Below, piece by piece: positions 50,644-59,247 of a DNA stretch of 63,584 nucleotides. The notes under the pieces are model-generated. The model was not told the DNA's origin. It saw only the letters and a program-made list of their open reading frames with translations, and searched no databases. Numbering within the stretch: the first letter of the stretch is position 1; every line of letters starts with the position of its first letter. A program made the translations under genes and the position numbers. The stretch is from CANHEE01 sp043777755. Its GTDB lineage: Bacteria > Bacteroidota > Bacteroidia > Chitinophagales > Saprospiraceae. The DNA lies in NCBI GenBank assembly GCA_043777755.1, contig JAYWHK010000155.1, forward strand, positions 1 through 63,584, read 5' to 3'.

Positions 50644-50804
50644 CGTAACTATTTACCACCTTTGCAACTTTCCACCACGGAGAAACGGAGAACACAGAGC
50701 TTGAAAAAAAATTAGCCTTCGGCTATTTTTTTGACTCTGTGACCTCCGTTTCTCCGTGGTAAAGAATAAAAATCTTCGATTTTTCTGTAATGCTAAATAG
50801 TTAC
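50644..50804. repeat. Interspersed inverted repeat family C, copy 2
   Basis: Starts AACTATTTACCACCTTTGCA, then ACCACGGAGAAACGGAGAAC, hairpin AATTAGCCTTCGGCTATTTT, the arm CTCCGTTTCTCCGTGGTAAA, and ends GCTAAATAGTTAC, the complement of its own start. Longest of the three copies. Confidence 0.75.
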
Positions 50805-50843
50805 AATTTTACGAATATTTCCGAAAAATAAAAAGATTTTGAT

Positions 50844-52601
50844 ATGGATTTCACACGAGTTTTTGACATTATTGATTTTCAAGCATTTCGTTATCCACAA
50901 GAGGTAGCGTTAGCGATGTATGCGCACGAGAACTGGACAACTTTTTCCACGAATCAAGTCCTTGAAAAAATTGAAAAAATTAGTGTCGGCTTGCTCCGAA
51001 TGGGTTTGAAAAAAGGTGACAAAATTGCTTTGATTGGAAAAACGGGCAGTCCGTATTGGAATATACTGGATTTTGCAGCGCAGCAAATCGGCGTGATTGT
51101 CGTTCCTATTTTGGCAGGTGTTGTCAAATATCAAATGGAATATATTTTGGAAGAAAGCCAATGTAGGCATCTTTTTTTTCATGCAAAAAATGATTTTGAA
51201 GGTTATGAATATTTGCAACAGCATGATTTTCAAGTATTTATATTGCAAAATGATTTTTATAACTTTGTTTTTGAAGCAAGCGAAGAAGAAAAAAAGTCAA
51301 TTGCTTTTTTGAAAAAAAGTATAAAACCAGAAGATTTGGCAACCATTATCTATACCTCTGGAACATCAGGCGAACCGAAAGGCGTTATGCTTTCCCATTA
51401 TAATCTGGTCAGTAATATCAAATCTATTTTGCCTTTAGTCCCTTTTATGCACGGAAAAACCACATTGAGTTTTTTGCCATTGAGCCATATTTTTGAACGG
51501 ACAATTACCTTTGCGTACATGGCGATTGGTGCAAATATTCACTACACAGGCGGCATTGAACACTTAGAGGTTTGCTTAAAATCTGCCCGTCCGCATTACT
51601 GGAGTGCTGTTCCCCGTGTTTTGGAAAAAATGTATGATAAAATCATTGAACGGAGAGAAAAAAGCAATTTTGTTACTCGTTGGTTGATAGATTTTGCGCT
51701 GCGTGTTGGTGAAGATTTTGAAGGGCGACACAAAGAAGATGTTTTCAAGCAATGCCGCCGTTTTTTTGCAGATATTTTGGTGTATCGGGTTTGGAGAAAA
51801 TCTTTGGGCGGACGAGTCAAAGGTATTATGGTTGGTGCGGCAGCGTTGCAACCACGTTTATCTCGTCTTTTTTCAGCGGCAAAAATCCCAATTCGAGAAG
51901 GTTATGGAGCTACGGAAACTTCGCCTGTTGTGGCTTTTAACCGTTTTGAGCCAGGTGGAAGTTTGTTCGGGACGGTCGGTATGGCAGTGCCTGGTGTCGA
52001 AATAAAAATTGACATCAACGAAGATTATGGCAATGCAGAAGGAGAGATTTTAGTAAAAGGACCAAACGTAATGATGGGTTATTTTAATAAAATAGAAGAA
52101 ACAGCGGAGGTTTTTACAGAAGATGGTTGGTACAAAACAGGTGATATTGGACATTTTGTCCACAAGCATTTTTTAAAAATCACGGATAGAAAACGGGACT
52201 TTTTCAAAACCTCTACGGGAAAATTTATTTCACCACAAGTCATTGAAAATCAACTAAAAACAGCTGTTTTTATTGACCAATGTATGGTTTTTGGTTTAGG
52301 AAAACCTCATGTCGTTGCATTGATTGTTCCTAGTTTTGGCGTTTTGAAAGAATGGTGTGAAGCCAATAAAGTACATTGGACTGCACCGCAATTCATGGTC
52401 ATTAACCCAAAAGTAGAACAATTTTATAAAAAACTCATCGCACAACTCAACGAAAATTTAGAACCTTTTGAACACGTAAAAAATTTCCATCTTTGCTACG
52501 AAGAATGGAGCGTTGGCACTGATGAACTCACGCCAACACTCAAAATTCGTCGTCGAATTATTACAGATAAATTTAAGCTAGTTTTGGAAAAATTGTATTG
52601 A
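50844..52601 (+). CDS. Long-chain acyl-CoA synthetase (AMP-binding)
   Basis: A 585-residue adenylate-forming enzyme. P-loop TIIYTSGTSGEPKGVMLSH near 168-185, LSFLPLSHIFERTI, the adenine motif REGYGATETSPVVAFN, DGWYKTGDIGHF and the hinge ITDRKRDFFKTSTGKFISP are all there. It activates long-chain fatty acids to acyl-CoA; the acyl chain is not certain. Its length and motif spacing fit FadD15-like enzymes. It converges with the barrel gene on the other strand, with one base between the two stops and no visible terminator. Confidence 0.95.
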   Translation: MDFTRVFDIIDFQAFRYPQEVALAMYAHENWTTFSTNQVLEKIEKISVGLLRMGLKKGDKIALIGKTGSPYWNILDFAAQQIGVIVVPILAGVVKYQMEYILEESQCRHLFFHAKNDFEGYEYLQQHDFQVFILQNDFYNFVFEASEEEKKSIAFLKKSIKPEDLATIIYTSGTSGEPKGVMLSHYNLVSNIKSILPLVPFMHGKTTLSFLPLSHIFERTITFAYMAIGANIHYTGGIEHLEVCLKSARPHYWSAVPRVLEKMYDKIIERREKSNFVTRWLIDFALRVGEDFEGRHKEDVFKQCRRFFADILVYRVWRKSLGGRVKGIMVGAAALQPRLSRLFSAAKIPIREGYGATETSPVVAFNRFEPGGSLFGTVGMAVPGVEIKIDINEDYGNAEGEILVKGPNVMMGYFNKIEETAEVFTEDGWYKTGDIGHFVHKHFLKITDRKRDFFKTSTGKFISPQVIENQLKTAVFIDQCMVFGLGKPHVVALIVPSFGVLKEWCEANKVHWTAPQFMVINPKVEQFYKKLIAQLNENLEPFEHVKNFHLCYEEWSVGTDELTPTLKIRRRIITDKFKLVLEKLY

Positions 52602-52602
52602 T

Positions 52603-53187
52603 TTATAATTTGTACACTGCGGTTAGCTGAAAATAACCGCTACTTTGTATTCTTATATTATCAAATGATACAATAATTTTTTTATCATTATTTTTATGAT
52701 AACTAAAGCCTGCACCAACTTTTGGGATGCTTTCTACACCAATATAGATTTTTTCATTTAGATGGTAAATGAAGCCAATTAAATATCCAAGCTCTGCCTG
52801 AATATTAATTCTTGTATCCACAAAATCAAAAGACACGCTTTTTGTACTTTTATCGTTGTCAAAACGACTATTGACCCCATATTGAAAACCATGAATAAAG
52901 TTTAATTGAGAAACCAGATTTTTTCTTTTTTCTTTTCCCCATAAAATTCCAAAATCTATGTCAGTTTGTTTTAGAGTTTGCCCTTTATTAAAATTAAAAT
53001 TCCCCAAATTAAAAGAGACTCTTTGATAACTATTCTCTTTGATTTCTTTTTTTATGACAAAAGCACCGCCCGAGAAACTTACTCCTGTAAGTCCAATTTC
53101 TCGTTTTTTAGGACTTTGGGTTTGTTCTTGTGCAAAAATAAGAAGGGTACAAAAAGCAAAAATGGTTGATAAAAGTGTTTTTTTCAT
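52603..53187 (-). CDS. Predicted outer-membrane barrel protein, paralogue 1
   Basis: A 194-residue protein with a signal peptide (cleavage near LIFAQ). It shares with the next gene a start EQTQSPKKREIGLTGVSFSG, KKEIKENSYQRVSFNL and IGVESIPKVGAGFSYH; all parts alternate as beta-strands. No named family recognised. The two are tandem copies that have drifted. A perfect 24-base palindrome sits 42 bases before its ATG. Confidence 0.75.
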   Translation of the reverse strand: MKKTLLSTIFAFCTLLIFAQEQTQSPKKREIGLTGVSFSGGAFVIKKEIKENSYQRVSFNLGNFNFNKGQTLKQTDIDFGILWGKEKRKNLVSQLNFIHGFQYGVNSRFDNDKSTKSVSFDFVDTRINIQAELGYLIGFIYHLNEKIYIGVESIPKVGAGFSYHKNNDKKIIVSFDNIRIQSSGYFQLTAVYKL

Positions 53188-53228
53188 AACTAATTTTTGA
53201 GTAGTTTTTTTAATGCTGTGAAAAATAT

Positions 53229-53252
53229 CTTACTGTAAAATTTTACAGTAAG
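53229..53252. promoter_or_regulatory. Perfect 24-base palindrome between the paralogue pair
   Basis: Half-site CTTACTGTAAAA followed at once by its exact complement. It lies between the ATG of paralogue 1 and the stop of paralogue 2 and lacks a T-run, so operator or cruciform fits better than terminator. Confidence 0.5.
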
Positions 53253-53300
53253 TATATGACGATATAAAAAAAGGATTCGTTGGCGAAATTATAGATTTTC

Positions 53301-53891
53301 TCAAAAACAATATAAAGCTGTCAGGCGAACATTATTGCTCGCCAATAGGCTAATATTGCTAAATCCTTGATAAACAATGCGTTCTGGTGTTTTTTTGAAA
53401 AAATAACCACTCGAAAGCGTAGGCGTTGTTTCGATGCCAAAATAAAAATTTTCATTGATAAGATAATTGAAGCCCAACAAATAAGCGATGCCAAGATTGA
53501 TTTTAAAATCCTCGTTGCTGATTTTTAAAGAAGAATTATCAACCGTATTTTTGAAAAAATTGGCACTCAAATCATATTGAAGTCCATGAGAAAGGCGAAA
53601 TTTTCCTTTTATGGGTTTTCTTTTTTCTCTGCCAAAACGAAAGCCTATATCGGCACTGTTTTGGCTTGCTTTTGGCACTTGATTGTAAGAAATATTCAGC
53701 AAAGCAAATGAAAATCTGCGGTAAATATTGTCTTTGATTTCCTTTTTATACACCAACGAAGCACCATTTAAACTGACATTGGCAAGCCCAATTTCTCGTT
53801 TTTCAGGTGTTTCCGCTTGGTCTTGTGCTGATAAATCAATAGAAAATAGCATAAAAAATGCTGTAGCGAGGTAGAATACTTGTTTTTTCAT
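53301..53891 (-). CDS. Predicted outer-membrane barrel protein, paralogue 2
   Basis: A 196-residue protein with a signal peptide (cleavage near LSAQ), then DQAETPEKREIGLANVSLNG, KKEIKDNIYRRFSFAL, GREKRKPIKGKF and YFGIETTPTLSSGYFF. About a third to a half of positions match paralogue 1. Likely small barrel in the outer membrane; function unknown. Both genes run in the same direction, 114 bases apart. Confidence 0.75.
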   Translation of the reverse strand: MKKQVFYLATAFFMLFSIDLSAQDQAETPEKREIGLANVSLNGASLVYKKEIKDNIYRRFSFALLNISYNQVPKASQNSADIGFRFGREKRKPIKGKFRLSHGLQYDLSANFFKNTVDNSSLKISNEDFKINLGIAYLLGFNYLINENFYFGIETTPTLSSGYFFKKTPERIVYQGFSNISLLASNNVRLTALYCF

Positions 53892-53908
53892 AGTTTTTGT
53901 ATTATATA

Positions 53909-53999
53909 GGTAAAATGAGCTTTAGCTCGTTGAAAATCGTACGTTCTAATGTTGAAACGGCAAAATATGTTCTGTCACGAGCTAAAGCTCATGCTACCT
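53909..53999. repeat. Inverted repeat with GAGCTTTAGCTCGT arms
   Basis: Left arm TGAGCTTTAGCTCGT near 53916, right arm ACGAGCTAAAGCTCATGCTACC near 53978, with about 47 bases between. Resembles the 47661-47711 element. Confidence 0.6.
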
Positions 54000-54027
54000 A
54001 AGTCTTACAATATTTTTAATCATCATT

Positions 54028-54510
54028 ATGAGTATAGAAATTGCAAAAGAATTAAACGCAACAATTCAAAAAGCGTTGCCTTTATTAAACGAAATCAGCG
54101 AAACTATTGCTGCCCAAAAGCCTTCTTTTGAAAAATGGTCTAAGAAAGAAATTTTAGGACATTTGATAGATTCCGCTGCCAATAACCAACAAAAATTTGT
54201 CCGAAGCATGGCGCAAAGTCATACAGATTTTGTTGGTTATGCCCAGAATAATTGGGTCGAAGCACAAGCCTATCAAGTATATGATTGGCAACAGCTGATT
54301 CAAAACTGGAAAGCCTATAATGCTCATATTGAGCATATTATGAAGCATACAGCAGCTGAAAATTTAAAAAACACCATTTCGATAGATGGTGTTGGCCCAT
54401 TTGAGTTGGGATTTATTATGGCTGATTATGTTGAGCATTTGAAGCATCACTTGGCGCAAATCTTACCAAGTGAAGATTGGAAAAGTAAATTTAATGATGT
54501 TTATCATTGA
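54028..54510 (+). CDS. DinB family protein
   Basis: A 160-residue four-helix DinB/YfiT-type protein. It starts ELNATIQKALPLLNEISE, has the WSKKEILGHLIDSAANN segment (His of the metal site), and DYVEHLKHHLAQIL near the end with the second histidine pair; three histidines fit a metal-binding DinB site. These proteins are often thiol transferases or stress-linked; the substrate is unknown. Alone, upstream of the TonB receptor gene, which has its own promoter. Confidence 0.9.
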   Translation: MSIEIAKELNATIQKALPLLNEISETIAAQKPSFEKWSKKEILGHLIDSAANNQQKFVRSMAQSHTDFVGYAQNNWVEAQAYQVYDWQQLIQNWKAYNAHIEHIMKHTAAENLKNTISIDGVGPFELGFIMADYVEHLKHHLAQILPSEDWKSKFNDVYH

Positions 54511-54562
54511 GATTTTTACACGACCATTCAGCCCAATAAATCCACCGTTCAATAAATTCTCT

Positions 54563-54593
54563 TTGTTTGCCAACATTACTCGAGGTATCTTTG
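54563..54593 (+). promoter_or_regulatory. Promoter of the TonB receptor gene
   Basis: TTG at 54563-54565, 20-base spacer, TATCTTTG at 54586-54593. It rules out starts before 54600. Confidence 0.7.
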
Positions 54594-54620
54594 TTTCATA
54601 AAAAACAAATAAACTATTTT

Positions 54621-56984
54621 ATGAAAAAAATACTTTTAGTACTACTTACAATTGTTTTGATTTGGGGCAAAGGTCAGGCACAAATCAATCAGATTATTCG
54701 AGGAACAATTCTTGACAAACAAAGTGAGCAACCTTTGGTTGGTGTAGTGGTGGTTTTGAAAAATGTAACAAAACCCCTAAGTTCAGAAAGCGATATTGAT
54801 GGCAATTATGCCATTAAAGATGTAGCACCTGGTCGCTATGATATAGCGGTTAGTTATTTTGGTTACAACACAATGACGCTGCCCAATATTGTCGTTACTG
54901 CTGGAAAAGAAACAGTATTGAACTTGGTCATGGAAGAAACAGTAACGTCGTTGAAGGAAATAGTTGTAAAAGGTGATAAAGATAAAAGACAGGCTATCAA
55001 TGACTTAGCTACAATTTCCGCACAACAATTCAACTTGGAACAAGTCCAACGTTTTTCTGGTGGACGGAATGATGTTGCCCGATTGGCAAGTAATTTTGCT
55101 GGTGTCGCTACGGCAAATGACAGCCGAAACGACATCGTAATTCGTGGAAATTCACCTACGGGCGTACTTTGGCGCATGGAAGGCGTGCCGATTCCAAGCC
55201 CGAATCACTTCTCTACTTTAGGTACAACAGGTGGTCCCGTGAGCGCATTGAATCCGAATTTGATTCGCAATTCTGACTTTCTAACCTCCGCTTTTCCAGC
55301 CGAATACGGCAATGCTTTGGCTGGTGTTTTTGACATTGGTTTGCGAACTGGCAATCGTGAAAAATTTGAAGCAACGGCACAACTCGCTGCTTTTAGCGGT
55401 ATGGAAGCGATGATTGAAGGGCCAATAAATAAGAAAAAAGGTTCATTTTTGGTTGCTTACCGTCATTCTTTTGTAGAGTTGGCGCATTTGGCTGGCTTGA
55501 ATATTGGTACAACTGCCGTTCCGAGGTACAAAGATTTAAGTTTTAACGTTGATTTTGGACAGACAAAATTAGGTAAAATTTCTGTTTTTGGTATCGGAGG
55601 TTTAAGCAATGTTGATTTGATTGGCGAAAAATTGAATGAAAATGATTTTTTTGCAGAAAAAGACGTTGATGCGTTTTCGGTATCGAAATTTGGCGTTCTT
55701 GGCTTGAAACATAGCGTAATTCTAAACAATACTTCTTATCTTCGGACGGTCATCTCGGCAGCAAATACCAATGTGGTTTTTGATACCTACAAAGATTTTC
55801 AGAACGAACCAAAACGACACAACCTGGCAGTAGGCGATACCGTTGCAACTTACTCATTGTCAAGTTATTACAACAAAAAATTCAATGCCAATTGGTCATT
55901 GCGAACAGGTATTTTGTTTCAAAATATGAATATAAAAAGTTTGGTAAATTCTCGACAATTAACGCCAGATTGGGTTGTTTTTAGAGCTTTTGAAGGCAAT
56001 GCAAACGTGGCGGAGGCCTACGTTCAAACGCAGTATAAACCAAGCAATCGTTTGACTTTGAACGGTGGTTTGCACACACAATATTTGAATTTGACAAAAG
56101 AAACTGCATTAGAACCTCGTTTTGCCGTCAATTATCAAATTGGAAAAGGTCAAACATTGAATTTTGGCTATGGTTTGCACCATCAATCGCAACCTTTACC
56201 TGTTTTTTTTCAAAAACAATTACAGCCTGATGGTTCTTACAATACTTCAAACAGTAAATTGAAATTCAGTAGAAGCAATCAATTTGTCGTTGGTTATGAT
56301 GCCAAAATTGGTGACGCTTGGCATACAAAAGTGGAAGTTTATTACCAATATTTGGATAAAATCGGTGTTCAAAAAACGCCAAGTTCATTCTCGATGTTGA
56401 ATACGGGAGCTGACTTTGCCTTTCCACAAACGGGCGCATTGCTCAATGAAGGTACGGGTAAAAACAAAGGTATTGAATTGACAGTCGAAAAGTTTTTTTC
56501 GCAAGGTTGGTACACATTTGTAAGTGCATCGGTTTTTGATAGCAAATACAAAGGCAGTGACGGAGTGGAGCGAAATACGGCTTTTGCAGGGCGTTATGTT
56601 TGTAATATTTTAGGTGGAAAAGAATTCAAATTTGGTAAAAACAAAACCAACGCTTTTACGATTGATACAAAACTTACTTTGGCAGGAGGTCGTCCTTTTA
56701 CGCCAATTGATACAATAACTTCTGCCTTATTGAAAACAGAGATTCGCTCAGAAAATCAAGCATTTAGTCAATATTTGAGCAATTATTTTCGTTGGGACGT
56801 AAAATTTGGTTATGCGCTCAACAGCTCAAAACGTCAATTTTCGCAACAGTTTTTCTTAGATTTTCAGAATGTTACCAATAATAAAAATATTTTTCAGCAG
56901 CGATATTCTGTGGAAAGAAATGCTTTATACAATGTTTATCAGATGGGATTCATCCCTGATATTTTGTGGCGAGTACAGTTTTAA
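54621..56984 (+). CDS. TonB-dependent receptor with carboxypeptidase-like N-domain
   Basis: 787 residues from the ATG at 54621 (MKKILLVLLTIVLIWGKGQAQ, a signal peptide); the frame is open 18 codons upstream but those cover the promoter. Residues 25-110 form a CarboxypepD_reg domain (IRGTILDKQSEQPLVGVVVVL). The plug follows (VQRFSGGRNDVARLASNFAGV, IVIRGNSPTGVLWRMEGVPI), then a 22-strand-type barrel ending in an aromatic residue (ILWRVQF). It imports a ligand with TonB energy; the ligand is unknown, and there is no SusD partner beside it. Confidence 0.93.
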   Translation: MKKILLVLLTIVLIWGKGQAQINQIIRGTILDKQSEQPLVGVVVVLKNVTKPLSSESDIDGNYAIKDVAPGRYDIAVSYFGYNTMTLPNIVVTAGKETVLNLVMEETVTSLKEIVVKGDKDKRQAINDLATISAQQFNLEQVQRFSGGRNDVARLASNFAGVATANDSRNDIVIRGNSPTGVLWRMEGVPIPSPNHFSTLGTTGGPVSALNPNLIRNSDFLTSAFPAEYGNALAGVFDIGLRTGNREKFEATAQLAAFSGMEAMIEGPINKKKGSFLVAYRHSFVELAHLAGLNIGTTAVPRYKDLSFNVDFGQTKLGKISVFGIGGLSNVDLIGEKLNENDFFAEKDVDAFSVSKFGVLGLKHSVILNNTSYLRTVISAANTNVVFDTYKDFQNEPKRHNLAVGDTVATYSLSSYYNKKFNANWSLRTGILFQNMNIKSLVNSRQLTPDWVVFRAFEGNANVAEAYVQTQYKPSNRLTLNGGLHTQYLNLTKETALEPRFAVNYQIGKGQTLNFGYGLHHQSQPLPVFFQKQLQPDGSYNTSNSKLKFSRSNQFVVGYDAKIGDAWHTKVEVYYQYLDKIGVQKTPSSFSMLNTGADFAFPQTGALLNEGTGKNKGIELTVEKFFSQGWYTFVSASVFDSKYKGSDGVERNTAFAGRYVCNILGGKEFKFGKNKTNAFTIDTKLTLAGGRPFTPIDTITSALLKTEIRSENQAFSQYLSNYFRWDVKFGYALNSSKRQFSQQFFLDFQNVTNNKNIFQQRYSVERNALYNVYQMGFIPDILWRVQF

Positions 56985-56991
56985 ATTGTTG

Positions 56992-57029
56992 AAAAAACGC
57001 TGTATATTGGTGATATACAGCGTTTTTTT
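56992..57029. terminator. Bidirectional terminator
   Basis: Stem AACGCTGTATAT with complement, A6 and T7 flanks, between convergent TonB and AbiEii-type genes. After it TTTTTTTGTTGG occurs twice in tandem. Confidence 0.85.
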
Positions 57030-57051
57030 GTTGGTTTTTTTGTTGGTTTTT

Positions 57052-57669
57052 TTATTTTAAAAAATCTTTTACGGCTTTTTCGACTTTCTTTTTCACTTGT
57101 GTCCAAGTTATTTTTTTTAATGGTTGCGGATCAATTTGTCGTTCTGCATCTTCAAAGTAAGTCAAAGAACGCACAACAAAAAATGGGTCAGCAGCATTAT
57201 ATTTGGTCGCAAAGAAAGAAAGCATATCTTCTAATTTGTAGTGATTTAGTAGTTCTGCTATGTCCCAAAAATCTTTTTTGACACCTCTACTTGACATGGC
57301 GGCTAATTTCATAGCAATCACATCGGGAGTAGAAACAAAACGTATGTTATCAATAATTTCAATAGGTTCTAAGTAGGGAAAAGGGGCTAAAACGCAATCA
57401 ATTTTGACATCATTTATGTAAAAAAATAGCATACTTCTCGTACTTGACTTGAGTTCTGCTTGAGGAAAAGTATTTTTGATGTATTGAAACAAAACCAAGG
57501 GTTCAAAAGATTCATTCGTGAACAAATCAATATCAATACTTAATCTATGTCCAAAACGAAGTGAGAGGTTTGTTCCTCCAACCAAATGAAATTGCTCTAA
57601 TTCGGGCAGTTTCATCAGATTTTTCAATAATTCCAAAGTTGAGGCATCAACTGTCTGCGATTGTAACAT
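57052..57669 (-). CDS. AbiEii/AbiGii-type nucleotidyltransferase toxin
   Basis: A 205-residue protein with the nucleotidyltransferase motif HLVGGTNLSLRFGHRLSIDI (residues 28-47; GG and DxD), then VKIDCVLAPFPYLEP (third Asp) and VSTPDVIAMKLAAMSSRGVKKDFWDIAELL, the AbiEii/type IV toxin core. These toxins transfer nucleotides, for example to tRNA. All three acidic residues are present. It starts inside the end of the upstream gene (46 bases of overlap), as in coupled toxin-antitoxin pairs. Confidence 0.85.
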   Translation of the reverse strand: MLQSQTVDASTLELLKNLMKLPELEQFHLVGGTNLSLRFGHRLSIDIDLFTNESFEPLVLFQYIKNTFPQAELKSSTRSMLFFYINDVKIDCVLAPFPYLEPIEIIDNIRFVSTPDVIAMKLAAMSSRGVKKDFWDIAELLNHYKLEDMLSFFATKYNAADPFFVVRSLTYFEDAERQIDPQPLKKITWTQVKKKVEKAVKDFLK

Positions 57670-57941
57670 ATAAAATCTTCTTTTTTTAGGTCAAAATAAA
57701 AGCACATAAAACTGAGTGTTTCTTTACTCAAATCTGTTGCTTTTATAATTTCATTTTTTATAGTTTTTTTACCATAATACGCAATTGCGCCTTTGAAATC
57801 GCTCAATCCACCATAATTCATTACTTTAGCAATAACAAAGGTTTTGTCTTTTTCAAAGTCAATAGCACTAAAATTTACATCCCAAAATGGAAGTTTTGAT
57901 ATATTGGGTGGTATTACTGTATTTTCTCTACGCTCTTTCAT
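57624..57941 (-). CDS. Antitoxin-like partner of the AbiEii-type toxin (DUF6922-like)
   Basis: A 105-residue protein: ISKLPFWDVNFSAIDFEKDKTFVIAKVMNYGGLSDFKGAIAYYGKK and FICYNRRQL fit the small DUF6922-like proteins found before AbiEii-type genes in Bacteroidota (recalled family match, not checked). It precedes and overlaps the toxin gene, the usual place for the antitoxin. It lacks the winged helix plus C-terminal domain of AbiEi, so how it neutralises the toxin is unclear. Confidence 0.7.
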   Translation of the reverse strand: MKERRENTVIPPNISKLPFWDVNFSAIDFEKDKTFVIAKVMNYGGLSDFKGAIAYYGKKTIKNEIIKATDLSKETLSFMCFYFDLKKEDFICYNRRQLMPQLWNY

Positions 57942-58087
57942 ACCACAAAGCTACAAAAACAGCTCTTATTTTCCTAATTTTTACTGTTATAAAAAACAAC
58001 CATTCAAAGCGTTTTTTTCACCGTTCAGTATTTTTTTCTTTGATTTTAAAAAAAAATAATAGATTTTTGCAGAATAAAACCAAAACA

Positions 58088-59119
58088 ATGCAAAAAAACA
58101 ACATCGGCTTCGACGACTTTTATTTTCGTATCATTGGGATTCCTTTGATTGGAATTTTTGTACCATTGGTATTTTTTAATAGACCTTTTGACAGTGATGT
58201 GTACTGGATTTCGGTTTTTATTTCGATACTTTATGCAATTGTTTATTGGCATTTGTGCCGTTACGTTTTTATTTTAGCAAACCAAAAGTTTCCTTCTATC
58301 AAACAAAATAAAAAACGACTTAAATTTGTTTTTATCTATTGTGGACTGATTATTTTACTCTTATGTCCCTTAGTTCACGAAGTCATAGAACCCTTATTGG
58401 GTGTTGGAAAGCATCCTGAATTGATGAAATTACGACCAACCATGTTACAGATTTATGCTGCTAACGTGACGATGCACTTTGCTATTGCCTCTATTTATGA
58501 AAGCATTAGAAATTTTAATTTTTGGGAAACGAGCGAGTTAGAAAAAGAAAAATTGGAAAAAGAACACCTCAATTCACAATTGGAAGGACTAAAAAGCCAA
58601 GTAAATCCACATTTTTTATTCAATTCGCTCAATACGCTGATTCATTTGATTCCAGAAGACACGCAACGCTCAGTTAATTTTGTACAACAATTGGCGAAAA
58701 TATACCGTTATTTTTTAGAAACAGAAAATGAAAAAATTGTTCCGCTAAAGCAAGAAATGGATTTTGTGAGGTCTTATACTTTTTTGTTAAAAGAGCGTTT
58801 TGGCGATAATCTCCACATCGAAATTGACAACAAAAATACTTGTGAAGACTGTTTGATTGTTCCATTTTCTTTACAACTCTTACTCGAAAACTGTATCAAA
58901 CACAACATTATTTCAAATGATAAACCACTGACAATCAATATTTTAATCAACAACGACTTTCTTTTGGTAAAAAATAATTTGCAATTAAAAAATCAAAACC
59001 AAGAAAGCACGGGCGTTGGTTTGCGAAATATTGAAAACCGCTACCGTTTGTTGGGAAAAGAAACAATGGAAGTCGAAAAGACAGAGCGTGAATTTTGTGT
59101 ACGCTTGCCATTATTATAA
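58088..59119 (+). CDS. LytS-type sensor histidine kinase
   Basis: 343 residues from the ATG at 58088 (MQKNNIGFDDFYF); the open frame before it covers non-coding DNA and the start of the divergent antitoxin-like gene. Four hydrophobic spans (15-30, 40-62, 80-97, 120-135), a coiled coil (SELEKEKLEKEHLNSQLEGL), then the His_kinase motif QVNPHFLFNSLN at 171-182 with His175, and the ATP-binding LLLENCIKHNI and GVGLRNIENRYRLL. Sensor of a two-component system with the regulator gene 130 bases downstream; the signal is unknown. Confidence 0.92.
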   Translation: MQKNNIGFDDFYFRIIGIPLIGIFVPLVFFNRPFDSDVYWISVFISILYAIVYWHLCRYVFILANQKFPSIKQNKKRLKFVFIYCGLIILLLCPLVHEVIEPLLGVGKHPELMKLRPTMLQIYAANVTMHFAIASIYESIRNFNFWETSELEKEKLEKEHLNSQLEGLKSQVNPHFLFNSLNTLIHLIPEDTQRSVNFVQQLAKIYRYFLETENEKIVPLKQEMDFVRSYTFLLKERFGDNLHIEIDNKNTCEDCLIVPFSLQLLLENCIKHNIISNDKPLTINILINNDFLLVKNNLQLKNQNQESTGVGLRNIENRYRLLGKETMEVEKTEREFCVRLPLL

Positions 59120-59126
59120 AAATCTG

Positions 59127-59226
59127 TAACTATTTAGCGTTGAAAAAATCGAAGATTTTTTTATTTTTACCACGGAGAAACAGAGGTCACGGAGGTAAAA
59201 AATTGCAAAAGTGGTAAATAGTTATA
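59127..59226. repeat. Interspersed inverted repeat family C, copy 3 (short)
   Basis: AACTATTTAGCGTTGAAAAA, ACCACGGAGAAACAGAGGTC and TTGCAAAAGTGGTAAATAG: outer parts of family C with the middle shortened. It fills the kinase-regulator spacer. Confidence 0.65.
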
Positions 59227-59247
59227 AAAATCTCCAATAACTAAATA

